A stretch of DNA of 9,772 nt from Alphaproteobacteria bacterium (GCA_028822575.1 JAPKDN010000076.1:1-9772), one strand, 5' to 3'; counted from the stretch's first letter, positions 1 through 7,493 are shown. Program-made: numbers and translations. Notes: generated by a model not told the origin, from the sequence alone.

Positions 1-591
1 AGCGACCTTTGCCGCTCCCTTGGAATGGCCCCAGTACCAACCACTCAAACTCTCTGCACCGTCGCCCTCGATCGAATTAGCTGACGTATGCCAGGGGTTT
101 GGCTCGTTATGGCCCTTGGAGCGCAGATAGTCGTTATAGGCCAGGTCCGGTTTGACCGAGGCGTCGGGATGTAGCCCATCATCGCGCTCGAACGGCTCGA
201 ATCCGCATTCCGCCGTGACCACGCCGAGATCCGATATTGGGTTGAGACCTACCTTCTCCATGCCCTCACGGTCCGCCGCCATGTGGGTCTTGCCAACCAG
301 GGTTACCCGGCGGCCAAGGGGGCGCAGATAGTCACCCATGGTCCGCTCGTCCACACGCAGTGGATAATTGTTCCAGGACGCGCCATGGGAGAACATATAA
401 CGCCCAGTATAGAACGACATCCGCGACGGTCCGCAGATCGGCGACTGGCAATAGGCCCGCGTGAACTTGACACCACGCGCCGCCAGGCCATCGATATGCG
501 GGGTTTGTAGATGCGGATGCCCGTAACAGGACAAATAATCCGCTCGAAGCTGGTCGCACATGACGAAGAGGATGTTCTTTATGGGGTTCAT
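1..591 (-). CDS. Sulfatase / alkaline-phosphatase-superfamily hydrolase, N-terminal 197 residues (partial)
   Basis: This is the N-terminal part of a type I sulfatase-superfamily enzyme, which hydrolyses sulfate or phosph(on)ate esters. The frame is open to the left window edge, so the C-terminal part is missing. Visible features are an N-terminal metal-binding strand (NILFVMCDQLRADY, with Asp13-Gln14), the TPHIDGLAARG segment near 30-40, and CGPSR at 53-57. That pentapeptide fits the C-x-P-x-R core whose Cys becomes formylglycine, and TGR follows at 62-64. The longer sulfatase signature fits except for Tyr61 in a position usually taken by another hydrophobic residue. No signal peptide is evident, so a cytoplasmic location is likely. 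The ATG overlaps the ligase stop (ATGA), and a GGAGG lies 7 bases upstream (599-603), so start and coupling are well supported. The true substrate (sulfate ester, phosphonate monoester or phosphodiester) cannot be read from this fragment. Confidence 0.9.
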   Translation of the reverse strand, partial: MNPIKNILFVMCDQLRADYLSCYGHPHLQTPHIDGLAARGVKFTRAYCQSPICGPSRMSFYTGRYMFSHGASWNNYPLRVDERTMGDYLRPLGRRVTLVGKTHMAADREGMEKVGLNPISDLGVVTAECGFEPFERDDGLHPDASVKPDLAYNDYLRSKGHNEPNPWHTSANSIEGDGAESLSGWYWGHSKGAAKVA

Positions 592-2165
592 TGCATTGCC
601 TCCGCCATCCGGCGCAGTTCACCCTTTTGAATTTTGGTTCCATTGGGGCTCGGGGTACTCGGAAACTCATTGATCGCAATCACTCTAATAGGCACCTTAA
701 AACTGGCGAGTTGCGCCTTGCAGTGCCCGATCAAGGCGGTCTCATCGATCTCGGAGCCTGGCTCGGGAATTACGAACGCCACCGGCCGGTTGCCGCGTTC
801 CGTGGCAAGCGCGATGGTCTGGGCGTCGGCGACGCTGGCATGCGCGCAAAGATGGGTCTCGATCTCTAATGGATTGACCAGGAACCCCCCCAGGCGCAGT
901 ACATCGCCCATCCGCCCAAGATAGGTGAAAGTTCCATCGGGCTCGGTGGTGCCCAGATCCCCGGTCTTGAAATAACCATCCTCGGTGAACGCCTTGCGCG
1001 TCGCCTCCTCGTCGCCGTGATAGCCGACGAACATATTTGGCGTCCAGATCTCCAGCTCCCCCTGCGCGCCATCACCAAGAAGCGTCCCTGTGTCGGGGTC
1101 GCGCACCCGGACATGGGCCTCATCGCTCACCGGAACGCCGCCGCCCTCGGTGCGTATCTCCTCCGGGTCGTCCAGGCGACGCAACGAAAAGAACGAGAAC
1201 ACCTCGCTCATACCAAACGGGCCAACGAAGGGGAAACCACGGCGATAGCCGGTTTTCGGCAGGTCAGCCAACGCTGAATTAAAGCTGGCGTAGGGGCAAT
1301 TCCGGAGCGTCGGAAACGGGATTCTAGCGCCGTTCGTCAGACGATCGCCCTCATCAATCAGGCGTGCAAACATGTCATCGCCGCCCGCGACATGGGTTGC
1401 TCCATGGCGTAGCATCAGCTCGGCGCACTCCGTCGCCTCGAAGATCAAGGGCATTACCGCCGGCGCGCCAGCCCGGATCGTTGCCAGCAAGTAGACATAG
1501 CCGAACACCCCACAGAACGGCAACGATTGGATGACCATGGTATCCGCTGCCTCGAGGTCGAGTGTGTTGACGACATCGCCGGCGTGGCGAACCACTTGTT
1601 CCTGGTTGTGGAGCACGAATTTCGGCAGGCTGGTGGTGCCGGAGGTGGTGAAGATCGCACAACCACTATCCGGCCCGCCCAACACCTCATCCATGGGCTC
1701 ATGAGAGGTCAGATCGCCATAGGGAACGACGTCGAGGCCCAGGACAGTGACAGGATCACCGCCGCATTGGATCGCGCTGGAAACGGTGGAGAGTAATTTG
1801 GCTTCGATGCCACCCAGAATCTCCATATGATCAGCCCGGCCCAGTTTTGGAACAAAGGCGAATACCTTGGGTTGAGCCCGGCGTAAAACATCCTCGATCT
1901 CGGCCCGGCGGAACCGCGTGTTCATGGCGACCGCGATCGCTCCGAGGCGGCCGCAGGCGCCAAGGAGCCCGAGATAAGCTCTCAGATTCGGCAACCAAAA
2001 CCCGACCCTGTCACCCGGCCCAACGCCGAGCGCGCGGAGCCCTGCGGCAACGCGGCGGGTCTCCCGCTCAAGCTCCGCGTAGGTCAGATCCCCATCCGGG
2101 CACTTGATTGTGACATCTCCAGCCACCTTGGCCGCGCTCTGGAACAAGTCGGTGATGGTCCGCAT
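588..2165 (-). CDS. AMP-dependent acyl-CoA synthetase / acid-CoA ligase
   Basis: This is a 525-residue member of the ANL superfamily, which activates a carboxylic acid to an acyl-adenylate and then usually an acyl-CoA. All core motifs are present: the P-loop-like TTSGTTSLPK at about 173-182 (Ser where Gly is usual), GMSE at 318-321, TGD at 401-403, the hinge region GRMGDVLRLGG at 417-427, and the C-terminal NGTKIQKGELRR with the likely catalytic Lys511. Length is normal for a 4-coumarate/fatty acid-CoA-ligase-like enzyme. The ATG at 2163-2165 is preceded by GAGTGGG with 7-base spacing. An in-frame GTG at 2175-2177 abuts the upstream stop and would add four residues, but has a poorer ribosome site. 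The gene lies 12 bases after the MaoC-like gene and overlaps the sulfatase start by 4 bases, so the three are probably one transcript. The substrate is unknown; the MaoC-like neighbour suggests an acid whose CoA thioester is hydrated or dehydrated. Confidence 0.93.
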   Translation of the reverse strand: MRTITDLFQSAAKVAGDVTIKCPDGDLTYAELERETRRVAAGLRALGVGPGDRVGFWLPNLRAYLGLLGACGRLGAIAVAMNTRFRRAEIEDVLRRAQPKVFAFVPKLGRADHMEILGGIEAKLLSTVSSAIQCGGDPVTVLGLDVVPYGDLTSHEPMDEVLGGPDSGCAIFTTSGTTSLPKFVLHNQEQVVRHAGDVVNTLDLEAADTMVIQSLPFCGVFGYVYLLATIRAGAPAVMPLIFEATECAELMLRHGATHVAGGDDMFARLIDEGDRLTNGARIPFPTLRNCPYASFNSALADLPKTGYRRGFPFVGPFGMSEVFSFFSLRRLDDPEEIRTEGGGVPVSDEAHVRVRDPDTGTLLGDGAQGELEIWTPNMFVGYHGDEEATRKAFTEDGYFKTGDLGTTEPDGTFTYLGRMGDVLRLGGFLVNPLEIETHLCAHASVADAQTIALATERGNRPVAFVIPEPGSEIDETALIGHCKAQLASFKVPIRVIAINEFPSTPSPNGTKIQKGELRRMAEAMQ

Positions 2166-2177
2166 GATAAAGCCCAC

Positions 2178-2969
2178 TCAATACTCGATTTGATCGACAC
2201 GTAATTCAGCCGCGAGCTTACCCTCGGCGTTCACGGCCCGCAAAACATCGGGCACCTCGCCGTCGCCGACACTCCACAACGTCACCGTATCGTCCCAATG
2301 GACCGGACGTGCGAACCGCGCGGTAACATCAAGGCTTGTTGGTGCCACCACTTTAGCCAATGCCCCCATCATCCAGATCATCGTCTGAATGCCTTGGGAG
2401 ATCGGCGCGCGATATCCATAGCGAGCGGCAAAGTCGGGTGCGAAATGGATGAGGTTCCCAACATCCTCGGAAAAAGCAGTCACGTCTTGCGGGCGCATAG
2501 TTTTCTCATCGATCAGCGCCATGCCCACGCTAGGATCCTCAGAGGCGCGCCGGGTTCCACGACTGACGCCCATTTTCGCCGGGTCCGGTTTAAGCCTGAA
2601 CATCTCAGCGCGGGCGGATACCGCGCCATCGTCGCCGAAAAACTCAAATATCTGAACGATACGCCGACCCCGGGGGCCTTCTTCATCCGAGGCAATCCAG
2701 CCGCGTTGGATAAGCGGTTGGTCGAGGGTGGTAGCCTGATACAACTCAAATCGCTGGGCCTTGTGAACCATCCCATTCAGCACGACACCACCGGCGGTCA
2801 TCGCCTTGAAACAATCTTGGCCGAATAGTCCGGTCTCGACGGTGTCTCCATATAATGCCGGGTCTACGCCACAGGCCCGCAGCTTGCGTTCCTGATAGTC
2901 ACGGGTATGCCGCGCCGTCCGCTCGGGGAAGGTTGTTGGGGTTTCCTGGGAAACGTCACCTGTTTCCAT
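2178..2969 (-). CDS. MaoC-like double-hotdog protein (putative enoyl-CoA hydratase/dehydratase)
   Basis: This 263-residue protein looks like two hotdog domains in tandem, as in MaoC/hydratase-2-type enzymes. The N-terminal half (about 40-130) has the look of a MaoC_dehydratase_N domain. The C-terminal half (about 150-263) carries the hydratase-like segment GNLIHFAPDFAARYGYR, with Asn172 and His175 and then the G-x(n)-SQG helix. In (R)-hydratases the catalytic Asp sits five residues before the His (D-x-N-P-x-H). Here that position is Val and the nearest Asp (169) is six before, so activity is uncertain. The frame stays open upstream to 3218, but that extension reads through a strong hairpin and looks non-coding. 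I chose the ATG at 2967-2969, which has GGAGA at 2979-2983 with 9-base spacing; an ATG pair near 2999 is an alternative. It is coupled to the downstream acyl-CoA ligase, suggesting it acts on a CoA thioester. Confidence 0.8.
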   Translation of the reverse strand: METGDVSQETPTTFPERTARHTRDYQERKLRACGVDPALYGDTVETGLFGQDCFKAMTAGGVVLNGMVHKAQRFELYQATTLDQPLIQRGWIASDEEGPRGRRIVQIFEFFGDDGAVSARAEMFRLKPDPAKMGVSRGTRRASEDPSVGMALIDEKTMRPQDVTAFSEDVGNLIHFAPDFAARYGYRAPISQGIQTMIWMMGALAKVVAPTSLDVTARFARPVHWDDTVTLWSVGDGEVPDVLRAVNAEGKLAAELRVDQIEY

Positions 2970-2978
2970 TGCGTGCGG

Positions 2979-2983
2979 TCTCC
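2979..2983 (-). promoter_or_regulatory. Ribosome-binding site deciding the MaoC-like start
   Basis: The minus strand reads GGAGA 9 bases before the ATG at 2969. This favours that start over the upstream ATGs near 2999 and 3011 and over the 83-codon extension to 3218, none of which has a comparable purine-rich site. Confidence 0.45.
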
Positions 2984-3096
2984 GCGCCGGGGTCATCATC
3001 GCGGGAAACATTCCATCCGCGGACGCGGTGGTCAAACGGGAGTGATGCCTTGGCGTTGATGAGCACAACCCTGGAGGACGTGGGATGGACAATTCA

Positions 3097-3138
3097 CCGC
3101 ATCCCCGTCGTTCGACGGGGATGCGGGCCATCTTTTTT
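3097..3138 (+). terminator. Perfect 13-bp hairpin followed by T6 on the plus strand
   Basis: Bases 3097-3109 pair perfectly with 3114-3126 (CCGCATCCCCGTC / GACGGGGATGCGG) around a 4-base GTTC loop. A run of six T follows at 3133-3138, after a 6-base spacer. The shape is that of an intrinsic terminator for plus-strand transcription, but both flanking genes are on the minus strand. Read on the minus strand, the same hairpin lies 121 bases after the SpeE-like stop and is preceded by A6, but is followed only by TGAATTGTCC, a poor U-tract. It may end the oxidoreductase-SDR-SpeE-like transcript inefficiently, block antisense transcription, or end an unrecognised plus-strand RNA. Confidence 0.5.
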
Positions 3139-3247
3139 GAAACAGCTCGATAAAATTCATCCCGGCGGCAGTGCATCGAGCGCGGCGACACATTCACAGA
3201 TATATTGAACCAAAACAAATACGCCGATCAGTCTACCCGGTGTTTAG

Positions 3248-4186
3248 CTAGGTCTCCAACCAGGCCCGCTGCCAACGCGGCAGGGCAAAAGCGGCTTGGT
3301 GAACGTCCGGATCATAGTGCCGACCTTGATAGTCCCGCACCGGGTGACGCAATGACACCCCGTCACGACCATAAAGAAAGAATCCAAAATCAGCCCCGGG
3401 AAAGAACGGCACTTTGGCCCGATAAATTTCGATATGCGACAACAGCCCGGTCCGCCTCATGACCGAGACCAGGTTCTCTCCCCCCGCGCTTTCCTCCTGC
3501 AGGAAGTGACCGCCGCCCACGGATAAGAAGATGCTGTCGGAATCCAAAATCACCCCAGTAGGCGAGATGATCTCCACCAACTCGGTGAAAAACGCCTCGG
3601 TGAAAAGATTGGCCGACGGCCCCACTGGTTCGGTCAAGTCCAGAATAACGAGATCATAGGTCGCACCGGCTTGCCGCGCGCGGGCCACAAACCCCGCCGC
3701 ATCTTCCACGGCCAAGGTCACGCGAGGATCGTCATAGTCACCCTGGACACCAAGATATTGGTTCGAAAGCTCAATCACCCGGCGATCGATCTCGACCATG
3801 GTCACCGAGGTGACGAAATCATGCACTAGGGCTTCGCGCAAGATACCACCATCGCCACCACCAATGATCAGAACAGACGTATCCGCCCGCTCCCGGCCCA
3901 GCAACGGCACATGCACCGCCATTTCGTGATAGACGAACTCGTCCGCCTGGGACGCCTGAATATAGCCATCCAACACCAGGAAACGGCCAAAGGCGTCATG
4001 CTCCAGGATCTCAATCATCTGAAACGGGCTGTCCTCGCGATGCAGGACCCGCGCCTCGACCGACAGAGCGACGCCGAGCTCGCCGGCCCGCTCCCGCCAC
4101 CAGGATTTCGGGGGTTTGGGGTCTGAAGGTGCTTCAGTCAATATCGGCCGCCGGTCCGGCGGCGCCGTGGCCGGTATAACCACCAT
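3248..4186 (-). CDS. Spermidine-synthase-like (aminopropyltransferase-fold) protein
   Basis: This is a SpeE-family class I methyltransferase-fold protein. Family members move an aminopropyl group from decarboxylated SAM to an amine such as putrescine. With the longer start, the N-terminal beta domain ends near YIQASQADEFVYHEM (75-89). The nucleotide-binding loop GGGDGG is at 109-114, the acidic VEID strand at 131-134, and the DLTEPVGPS active-site segment at 183-191. Classical enzymes have D-S-T/S-D-P there; the first Asp (183) is kept, the second is Glu186. A PFFPGADFGFF segment near 260-270 matches the usual P-x-Y-P-x-G region. The ATG at 4186 gives 312 residues but a 53-base overlap with the SDR gene and an unconserved start (MVVIPATAPP). 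A TTG at 4139-4141 overlapping the SDR stop gives 297 residues and suits the family better; neither has a clear ribosome site. No speD or other polyamine gene is visible, so the substrate may differ. Confidence 0.85.
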   Translation of the reverse strand: MVVIPATAPPDRRPILTEAPSDPKPPKSWWRERAGELGVALSVEARVLHREDSPFQMIEILEHDAFGRFLVLDGYIQASQADEFVYHEMAVHVPLLGRERADTSVLIIGGGDGGILREALVHDFVTSVTMVEIDRRVIELSNQYLGVQGDYDDPRVTLAVEDAAGFVARARQAGATYDLVILDLTEPVGPSANLFTEAFFTELVEIISPTGVILDSDSIFLSVGGGHFLQEESAGGENLVSVMRRTGLLSHIEIYRAKVPFFPGADFGFFLYGRDGVSLRHPVRDYQGRHYDPDVHQAAFALPRWQRAWLET

Positions 4187-4919
4187 CGATCGGGATCACC
4201 ACGCCGTTCACATAGCTAGCCAGTGGAGAGGCCAGGAACATCATGACATTACCAATCTCGTCCGGCGTGGCTAGCCGGCCCATCGGCGTACGGCGTTGGA
4301 TCGTTTTCTCATCGATCCGGCCAGTTTTGATCATGCCTTGCACCATCGGCGTCGCAACATAGCCAGGCGAGACCGCATTGACGCGAATTCCGCTTTGCCC
4401 CCACTCACTGGCTAAGGACTTGGTCAGGCCGGCCACCCCGTGCTTTGACGCGGTATAGGCATTGCGGTAGGGCAAACCGACCAAGCCGGCGATAGAGCTG
4501 ATATTGACGATCGCGCCCTCGCCCCGTTCCAGCATCTCCCCCGCCACCGCGCGACAGGTAAGATAGGTTCCAGTCAGATTGATATCGATGATCCGCTGCC
4601 AATGCTCCATCGACTGCTCAAGCGTCGGCGCGAAAGTGTCGGACACCCCGGCACAGTTAATCAGCACGTCGATCTTGCCAAGCCCGCCCCTGGCGGCCTC
4701 TATGATCGTCGCGACAGACGCCTCATCGGAAACATCACCCGGCGCAGCGACGTGCTGGTTGCCCAACTCCCGCGCTGCCTCGCGGGTTTTATCCTCGTTT
4801 ATGTCCGAGATTGCAACCGCCGCGCCCTGGGCCGCGAACAATGATGCGCTGGCCCGGCCGATGCCGCTGGCACCGCCGGTGATCAGGACAACCTTGCCAG
4901 AAAAATCCATACCACTCAT
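4134..4919 (-). CDS. Short-chain dehydrogenase/reductase, classical SDR
   Basis: This 261-residue classical SDR catalyses NAD(P)-linked alcohol/ketone interconversion. It has the cofactor loop TGGASGIG at 14-21 and Asp39 at the end of beta-2 (AISD), which points to NAD(H) rather than NADP(H). It also has NCAG at 88-91 (a variant of NNAG) and a complete catalytic tetrad: Asn114, Ser142 (in NISS), Tyr155 and Lys159 (YTASK). VSPGYVATPM follows, and the C-terminus holds the IDGGYTGHG segment typical of the family, with a short extra tail. The ATG at 4919 lies 3 bases after the oxidoreductase stop, with GGGGAG 8 bases upstream inside the end of that gene, so the two are surely co-transcribed. Its substrate is not identifiable; many such 3-oxoacyl reductase-like SDRs act on small hydroxy acids or alcohols. 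Confidence 0.94.
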   Translation of the reverse strand: MSGMDFSGKVVLITGGASGIGRASASLFAAQGAAVAISDINEDKTREAARELGNQHVAAPGDVSDEASVATIIEAARGGLGKIDVLINCAGVSDTFAPTLEQSMEHWQRIIDINLTGTYLTCRAVAGEMLERGEGAIVNISSIAGLVGLPYRNAYTASKHGVAGLTKSLASEWGQSGIRVNAVSPGYVATPMVQGMIKTGRIDEKTIQRRTPMGRLATPDEIGNVMMFLASPLASYVNGVVIPIDGGYTGHGAAGPAADID

Positions 4920-4922
4920 GGT

Positions 4923-7256
4923 TTACTCTCCCCGTTCGATAATTGTCGGCGGCTGATGCGCCGTGACTTCCGGCAAAACCTCGACGAATTTCTCAACCTC
5001 GACCAGGGCGGTATGCGCGGTCGGCGCTTGGGCCAGCCGAGACGTACCGGTGTCGCGGGTCAGTACGTTGGGATTGCCGTGTTTGCAGAGCGAACCGGTC
5101 TCACCCGGCACTTCGGGATCATACCAAGCACCGGTGGAAAGCTGTATCACTCCTGGCATCACGCTATCGCTCAGGATCGCCCCGGCGAGGCAGGCGCCGC
5201 GATCGTTGAAAATTCGAACCACTTCGCCATTACCGATCCCTCGGGCTACCGCATCACCAGTATTCATGGTCATCGGCTCTCGCCCCTGGATCTTGGAACC
5301 TCGGCTAACCGAACCGCTATCCAACTGGCTATGCAGGCGCGTGCTCGGCTGGTTTGAGATCATATGCAGCGGGTGCCGCGCGGTGGCCTCGGATCCAAGC
5401 CACTCGAAAGGTTCACGCCAGATCGGGTGCCCCGGACAATCGTCATAGCCGAAGCCGTCGATCGTCTCGGAAAATATCTCAAGCTTGCCCGACGGCGTCT
5501 TCAGCGGATTAGCCTGCGGATTGGCTCTGAATTCCCGAAGGAGAATCACCGGCGCGTCTGCTGTCAACAGCTCTTGGGGCCCTTGTTTCCAAAGGGTTTC
5601 GAAGTCCGGCAACTCAAACCCCGCACCGCCGGCCCGCTGACGCGCCTGATCCCAGAGATGGCGCAACCAGTCCATCTCGTCACGCCCCTCGGTGTAGGTC
5701 TCATGACACCCGAGACGCTGAGAGAGCGCCGCGAAGATGTCATAGTCGTTCCGGCTTTCCCCAATCGGTTCGATCGCCTTGTGCATCGGCACCACCGTCG
5801 GCTCCCAACGCGCGAACATCAAATCGTTCCGCTCAAGAGCGGTGGTCGCTGGGAAAACAATATCCGCGTGCCGGGCGACCGAGGTCCAATGAACCTCATT
5901 GACGATCACGCATTCAGGGCGCCGAAACGCCTCGATCAAACGGTTGATGTCCTGGTGGTGGTGGAAGGGATTTCCGCCGGCCCAATAAACCAGCCGAATG
6001 TCGGCATAGGTCCGCTTCTCACCGTCATAGTCGTAGGTTTTGCCCGGGCTAAGCAATAGATCCGAGATCCGCGCGACCGGAATAAAGTCATCGACCGCGT
6101 TCTCTCCCTGAGCCAGGGCCGGCCAATTAAAAAGTTTGGTGGGATTACCCAATCCGTTCTCGGAGCCGTAACCGATGCCAAAGCCACCACCCGGCAGACC
6201 GATCTGCCCCAGCAACGCCGCCAGCACCACGGTCAGCCAGATCGGTTGCTCGCCATGATCGCCCCTTTGGACGCCCCACGCGGTCATGATCATGGTCCGG
6301 CAATCGGCCATGCGCCGCGCCAGCTCGATGATAGTCTTGGCTGTTATGCCAGTAATGGGTTCGGCCCAGGTCGCGTCCTTGACCAGACCATCGCTCTCGC
6401 CCATCAGATAGGGTGTGAATTTGTCCAGACCGACGGTATAGCGGGCGATGAAATCCTTGTCGTGGAGGTCTTCCGATATCAGCGTGTGCGCCAGAGCCAG
6501 CATCAGCGCCGCGTCGGTGTTCGGGCGAACCGCGACCCATTCCGGCTCGAACATCGCCGCGACATCGGTGCGCAGCGGACTGATATTAACGAATTCAACG
6601 CCGGCGTCATAACAGGCTTGCAGCCCCTCGTTCAGGGTGTGCCGTCCAACCCCGCCGGAGGTCACCTGGGCATTCTTATGCGGTAGACCGCCGAACATCA
6701 CCATTAGCTCGCAGTCGGAGGCAATTTCTGGCCATTGGGTCATTTCATTCAGCACCACCTCGCGCATATCAGCGCAGATATGCTTGATCATCACCTCCAA
6801 GGCGGCGTGGCTGTAGCTATTCTTGTGCCGGACATAACCGCCCGCGGCGTTCATGAAACGATGCACCTGGCTCTGGGCATGATGGAACCGCCCGGCCGAG
6901 CCCCAACCATAGGAGCCGGCGAAGATCGAGCCGTTACCATGGTCGCTCCGCACCCGCTCGATCTGACCCGCGGCAAGATCCAGCGCGGTCTCCCAATCCA
7001 CCGCTACGAACGGCTCGGCCCCGCGCCCGGCGGGATCGGCGGCGATGCCCTTATCCAGAAAACTTTTGCGCACCATCGGACGGCGCACCCGGACCTGATC
7101 ATCCACGGCGTCGACGATCCCCGGCCCAATGATCGCCGGCGACGGGTCGCGCTCATAGTCATGGATGGCCTTGAGCTTGCCGTCCTCGACCTCGGCGTAA
7201 TACGTGCCCCAGTGGGTGGCGGTGGGGGTCAAACGCGGTTCGGCTTCGATGGTCAT
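4923..7256 (-). CDS. Molybdopterin (bis-MGD) oxidoreductase, DMSO/biotin-sulfoxide reductase (BisC) type
   Basis: This 777-residue molybdoenzyme belongs to the DMSO reductase family, DmsA(Rhodobacter)/TorA/BisC branch, which reduces S- or N-oxides. The diagnostic block is GSYGWGSAGRFHH at 114-126, then GGYVRHKNSYSHAA at 139-152. By analogy with Rhodobacter DMSO reductase (Tyr114, Trp116, Mo-ligand Ser147), the equivalents here are Tyr116, Trp118 and Ser149. Further cofactor-contact segments are WGVQRGDHGEQP (327-338), GNP (428-430), HADIVFPATT (463-472) and the C-terminal molydopterin dinucleotide-binding domain from about 630 (ISNQPSTRLHSQ). The first 60 residues contain no Cys, so there is no N-terminal Fe-S cluster. 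No twin-arginine signal is seen, so it should be cytoplasmic like BisC rather than periplasmic. The ATG has GGAG 7 bases upstream (7264-7267). It is the first gene of its operon. An oxidative role with the adjacent NAD-type SDR is possible but unproven. Confidence 0.93.
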   Translation of the reverse strand: MTIEAEPRLTPTATHWGTYYAEVEDGKLKAIHDYERDPSPAIIGPGIVDAVDDQVRVRRPMVRKSFLDKGIAADPAGRGAEPFVAVDWETALDLAAGQIERVRSDHGNGSIFAGSYGWGSAGRFHHAQSQVHRFMNAAGGYVRHKNSYSHAALEVMIKHICADMREVVLNEMTQWPEIASDCELMVMFGGLPHKNAQVTSGGVGRHTLNEGLQACYDAGVEFVNISPLRTDVAAMFEPEWVAVRPNTDAALMLALAHTLISEDLHDKDFIARYTVGLDKFTPYLMGESDGLVKDATWAEPITGITAKTIIELARRMADCRTMIMTAWGVQRGDHGEQPIWLTVVLAALLGQIGLPGGGFGIGYGSENGLGNPTKLFNWPALAQGENAVDDFIPVARISDLLLSPGKTYDYDGEKRTYADIRLVYWAGGNPFHHHQDINRLIEAFRRPECVIVNEVHWTSVARHADIVFPATTALERNDLMFARWEPTVVPMHKAIEPIGESRNDYDIFAALSQRLGCHETYTEGRDEMDWLRHLWDQARQRAGGAGFELPDFETLWKQGPQELLTADAPVILLREFRANPQANPLKTPSGKLEIFSETIDGFGYDDCPGHPIWREPFEWLGSEATARHPLHMISNQPSTRLHSQLDSGSVSRGSKIQGREPMTMNTGDAVARGIGNGEVVRIFNDRGACLAGAILSDSVMPGVIQLSTGAWYDPEVPGETGSLCKHGNPNVLTRDTGTSRLAQAPTAHTALVEVEKFVEVLPEVTAHQPPTIIERGE

Positions 7257-7299
7257 GAGAAGGCTCCGGGGATAGTGCGGGCGGCGGGAGTGGTGTTTT

Positions 7300-7456
7300 A
7301 CACCGGATGTGGGGAGCCGTCACGCTTGGGAGTACTTCCCTCCGCGGATCCACGGTCGTCCGAGAAATCGTCACTTTGGATTACGGCAGCGGCGCAAGGC
7401 TTGCCGAAGTTGCCAGGAGCAATGACTGTGATCAAATCACCTCGATGGGTTTTCAT
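7300..7456 (-). pseudogene. MazF/PemK-family toxin remnant, frameshifted and truncated
   Basis: From the ATG at 7456 the minus strand encodes MKTHRGDLITVIAPGNFGKP followed by CAAAVIQSDDFSD. This closely matches the N-terminus of MazF/PemK endoribonuclease toxins, whose hallmarks are RGDLVTV, G-x-YGKPRPA and VIQSD-x-F. The frame then drifts into unrelated sequence and stops at 7298. In another minus-strand frame, about 7315-7332, LPSVTA appears, which is the next expected MazF segment. So a frameshift lies between about 7332 and 7360. Nothing after it matches the rest of a roughly 110-residue toxin before the oxidoreductase start at 7256. The conserved Arg of YGKPRP is Cys here. The gene is therefore dead. 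An upstream ATG at 7501, overlapping the previous ORF by 8 bases (ATGAATAG), would be the alternative start. The family match is from recognised motifs, not a search. Confidence 0.6.
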
Positions 7457-7493
7457 CAAACTCCGACACCGCCTCAATCCAATCGAAGGTGTT

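Noticed and set aside
1847..2107. Plus-strand Arg-rich frame inside the ligase gene
   Set aside because: It is a shadow frame of the ligase coding sequence, without motifs or a ribosome site.
2851..2856. Plus-strand TATAAT that could start an antisense RNA ending at the 3097-3138 hairpin
   Set aside because: No -35 element at 16-18 bases, and the bases encode the conserved-looking LYGD segment of the MaoC-like protein on the other strand; probably chance.
3007..3035. Possible minus-strand promoter for the MaoC-like operon (TTGACC, 17 bases, AATGTT)
   Set aside because: The -35 is good, but the -10 matches only three of six consensus bases; too weak to list as a feature.
2970..3218. 83-codon upstream extension of the MaoC-like frame
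   Set aside because: It reads through the perfect hairpin at 3097-3126, has odd composition, and the family begins near the ATG at 2969, which has a ribosome site.
5364..6059. Plus-strand open frame of 231 codons
   Set aside because: It is entirely antisense to the same molybdoenzyme gene, with Arg/Pro-rich low-meaning composition and no domain.
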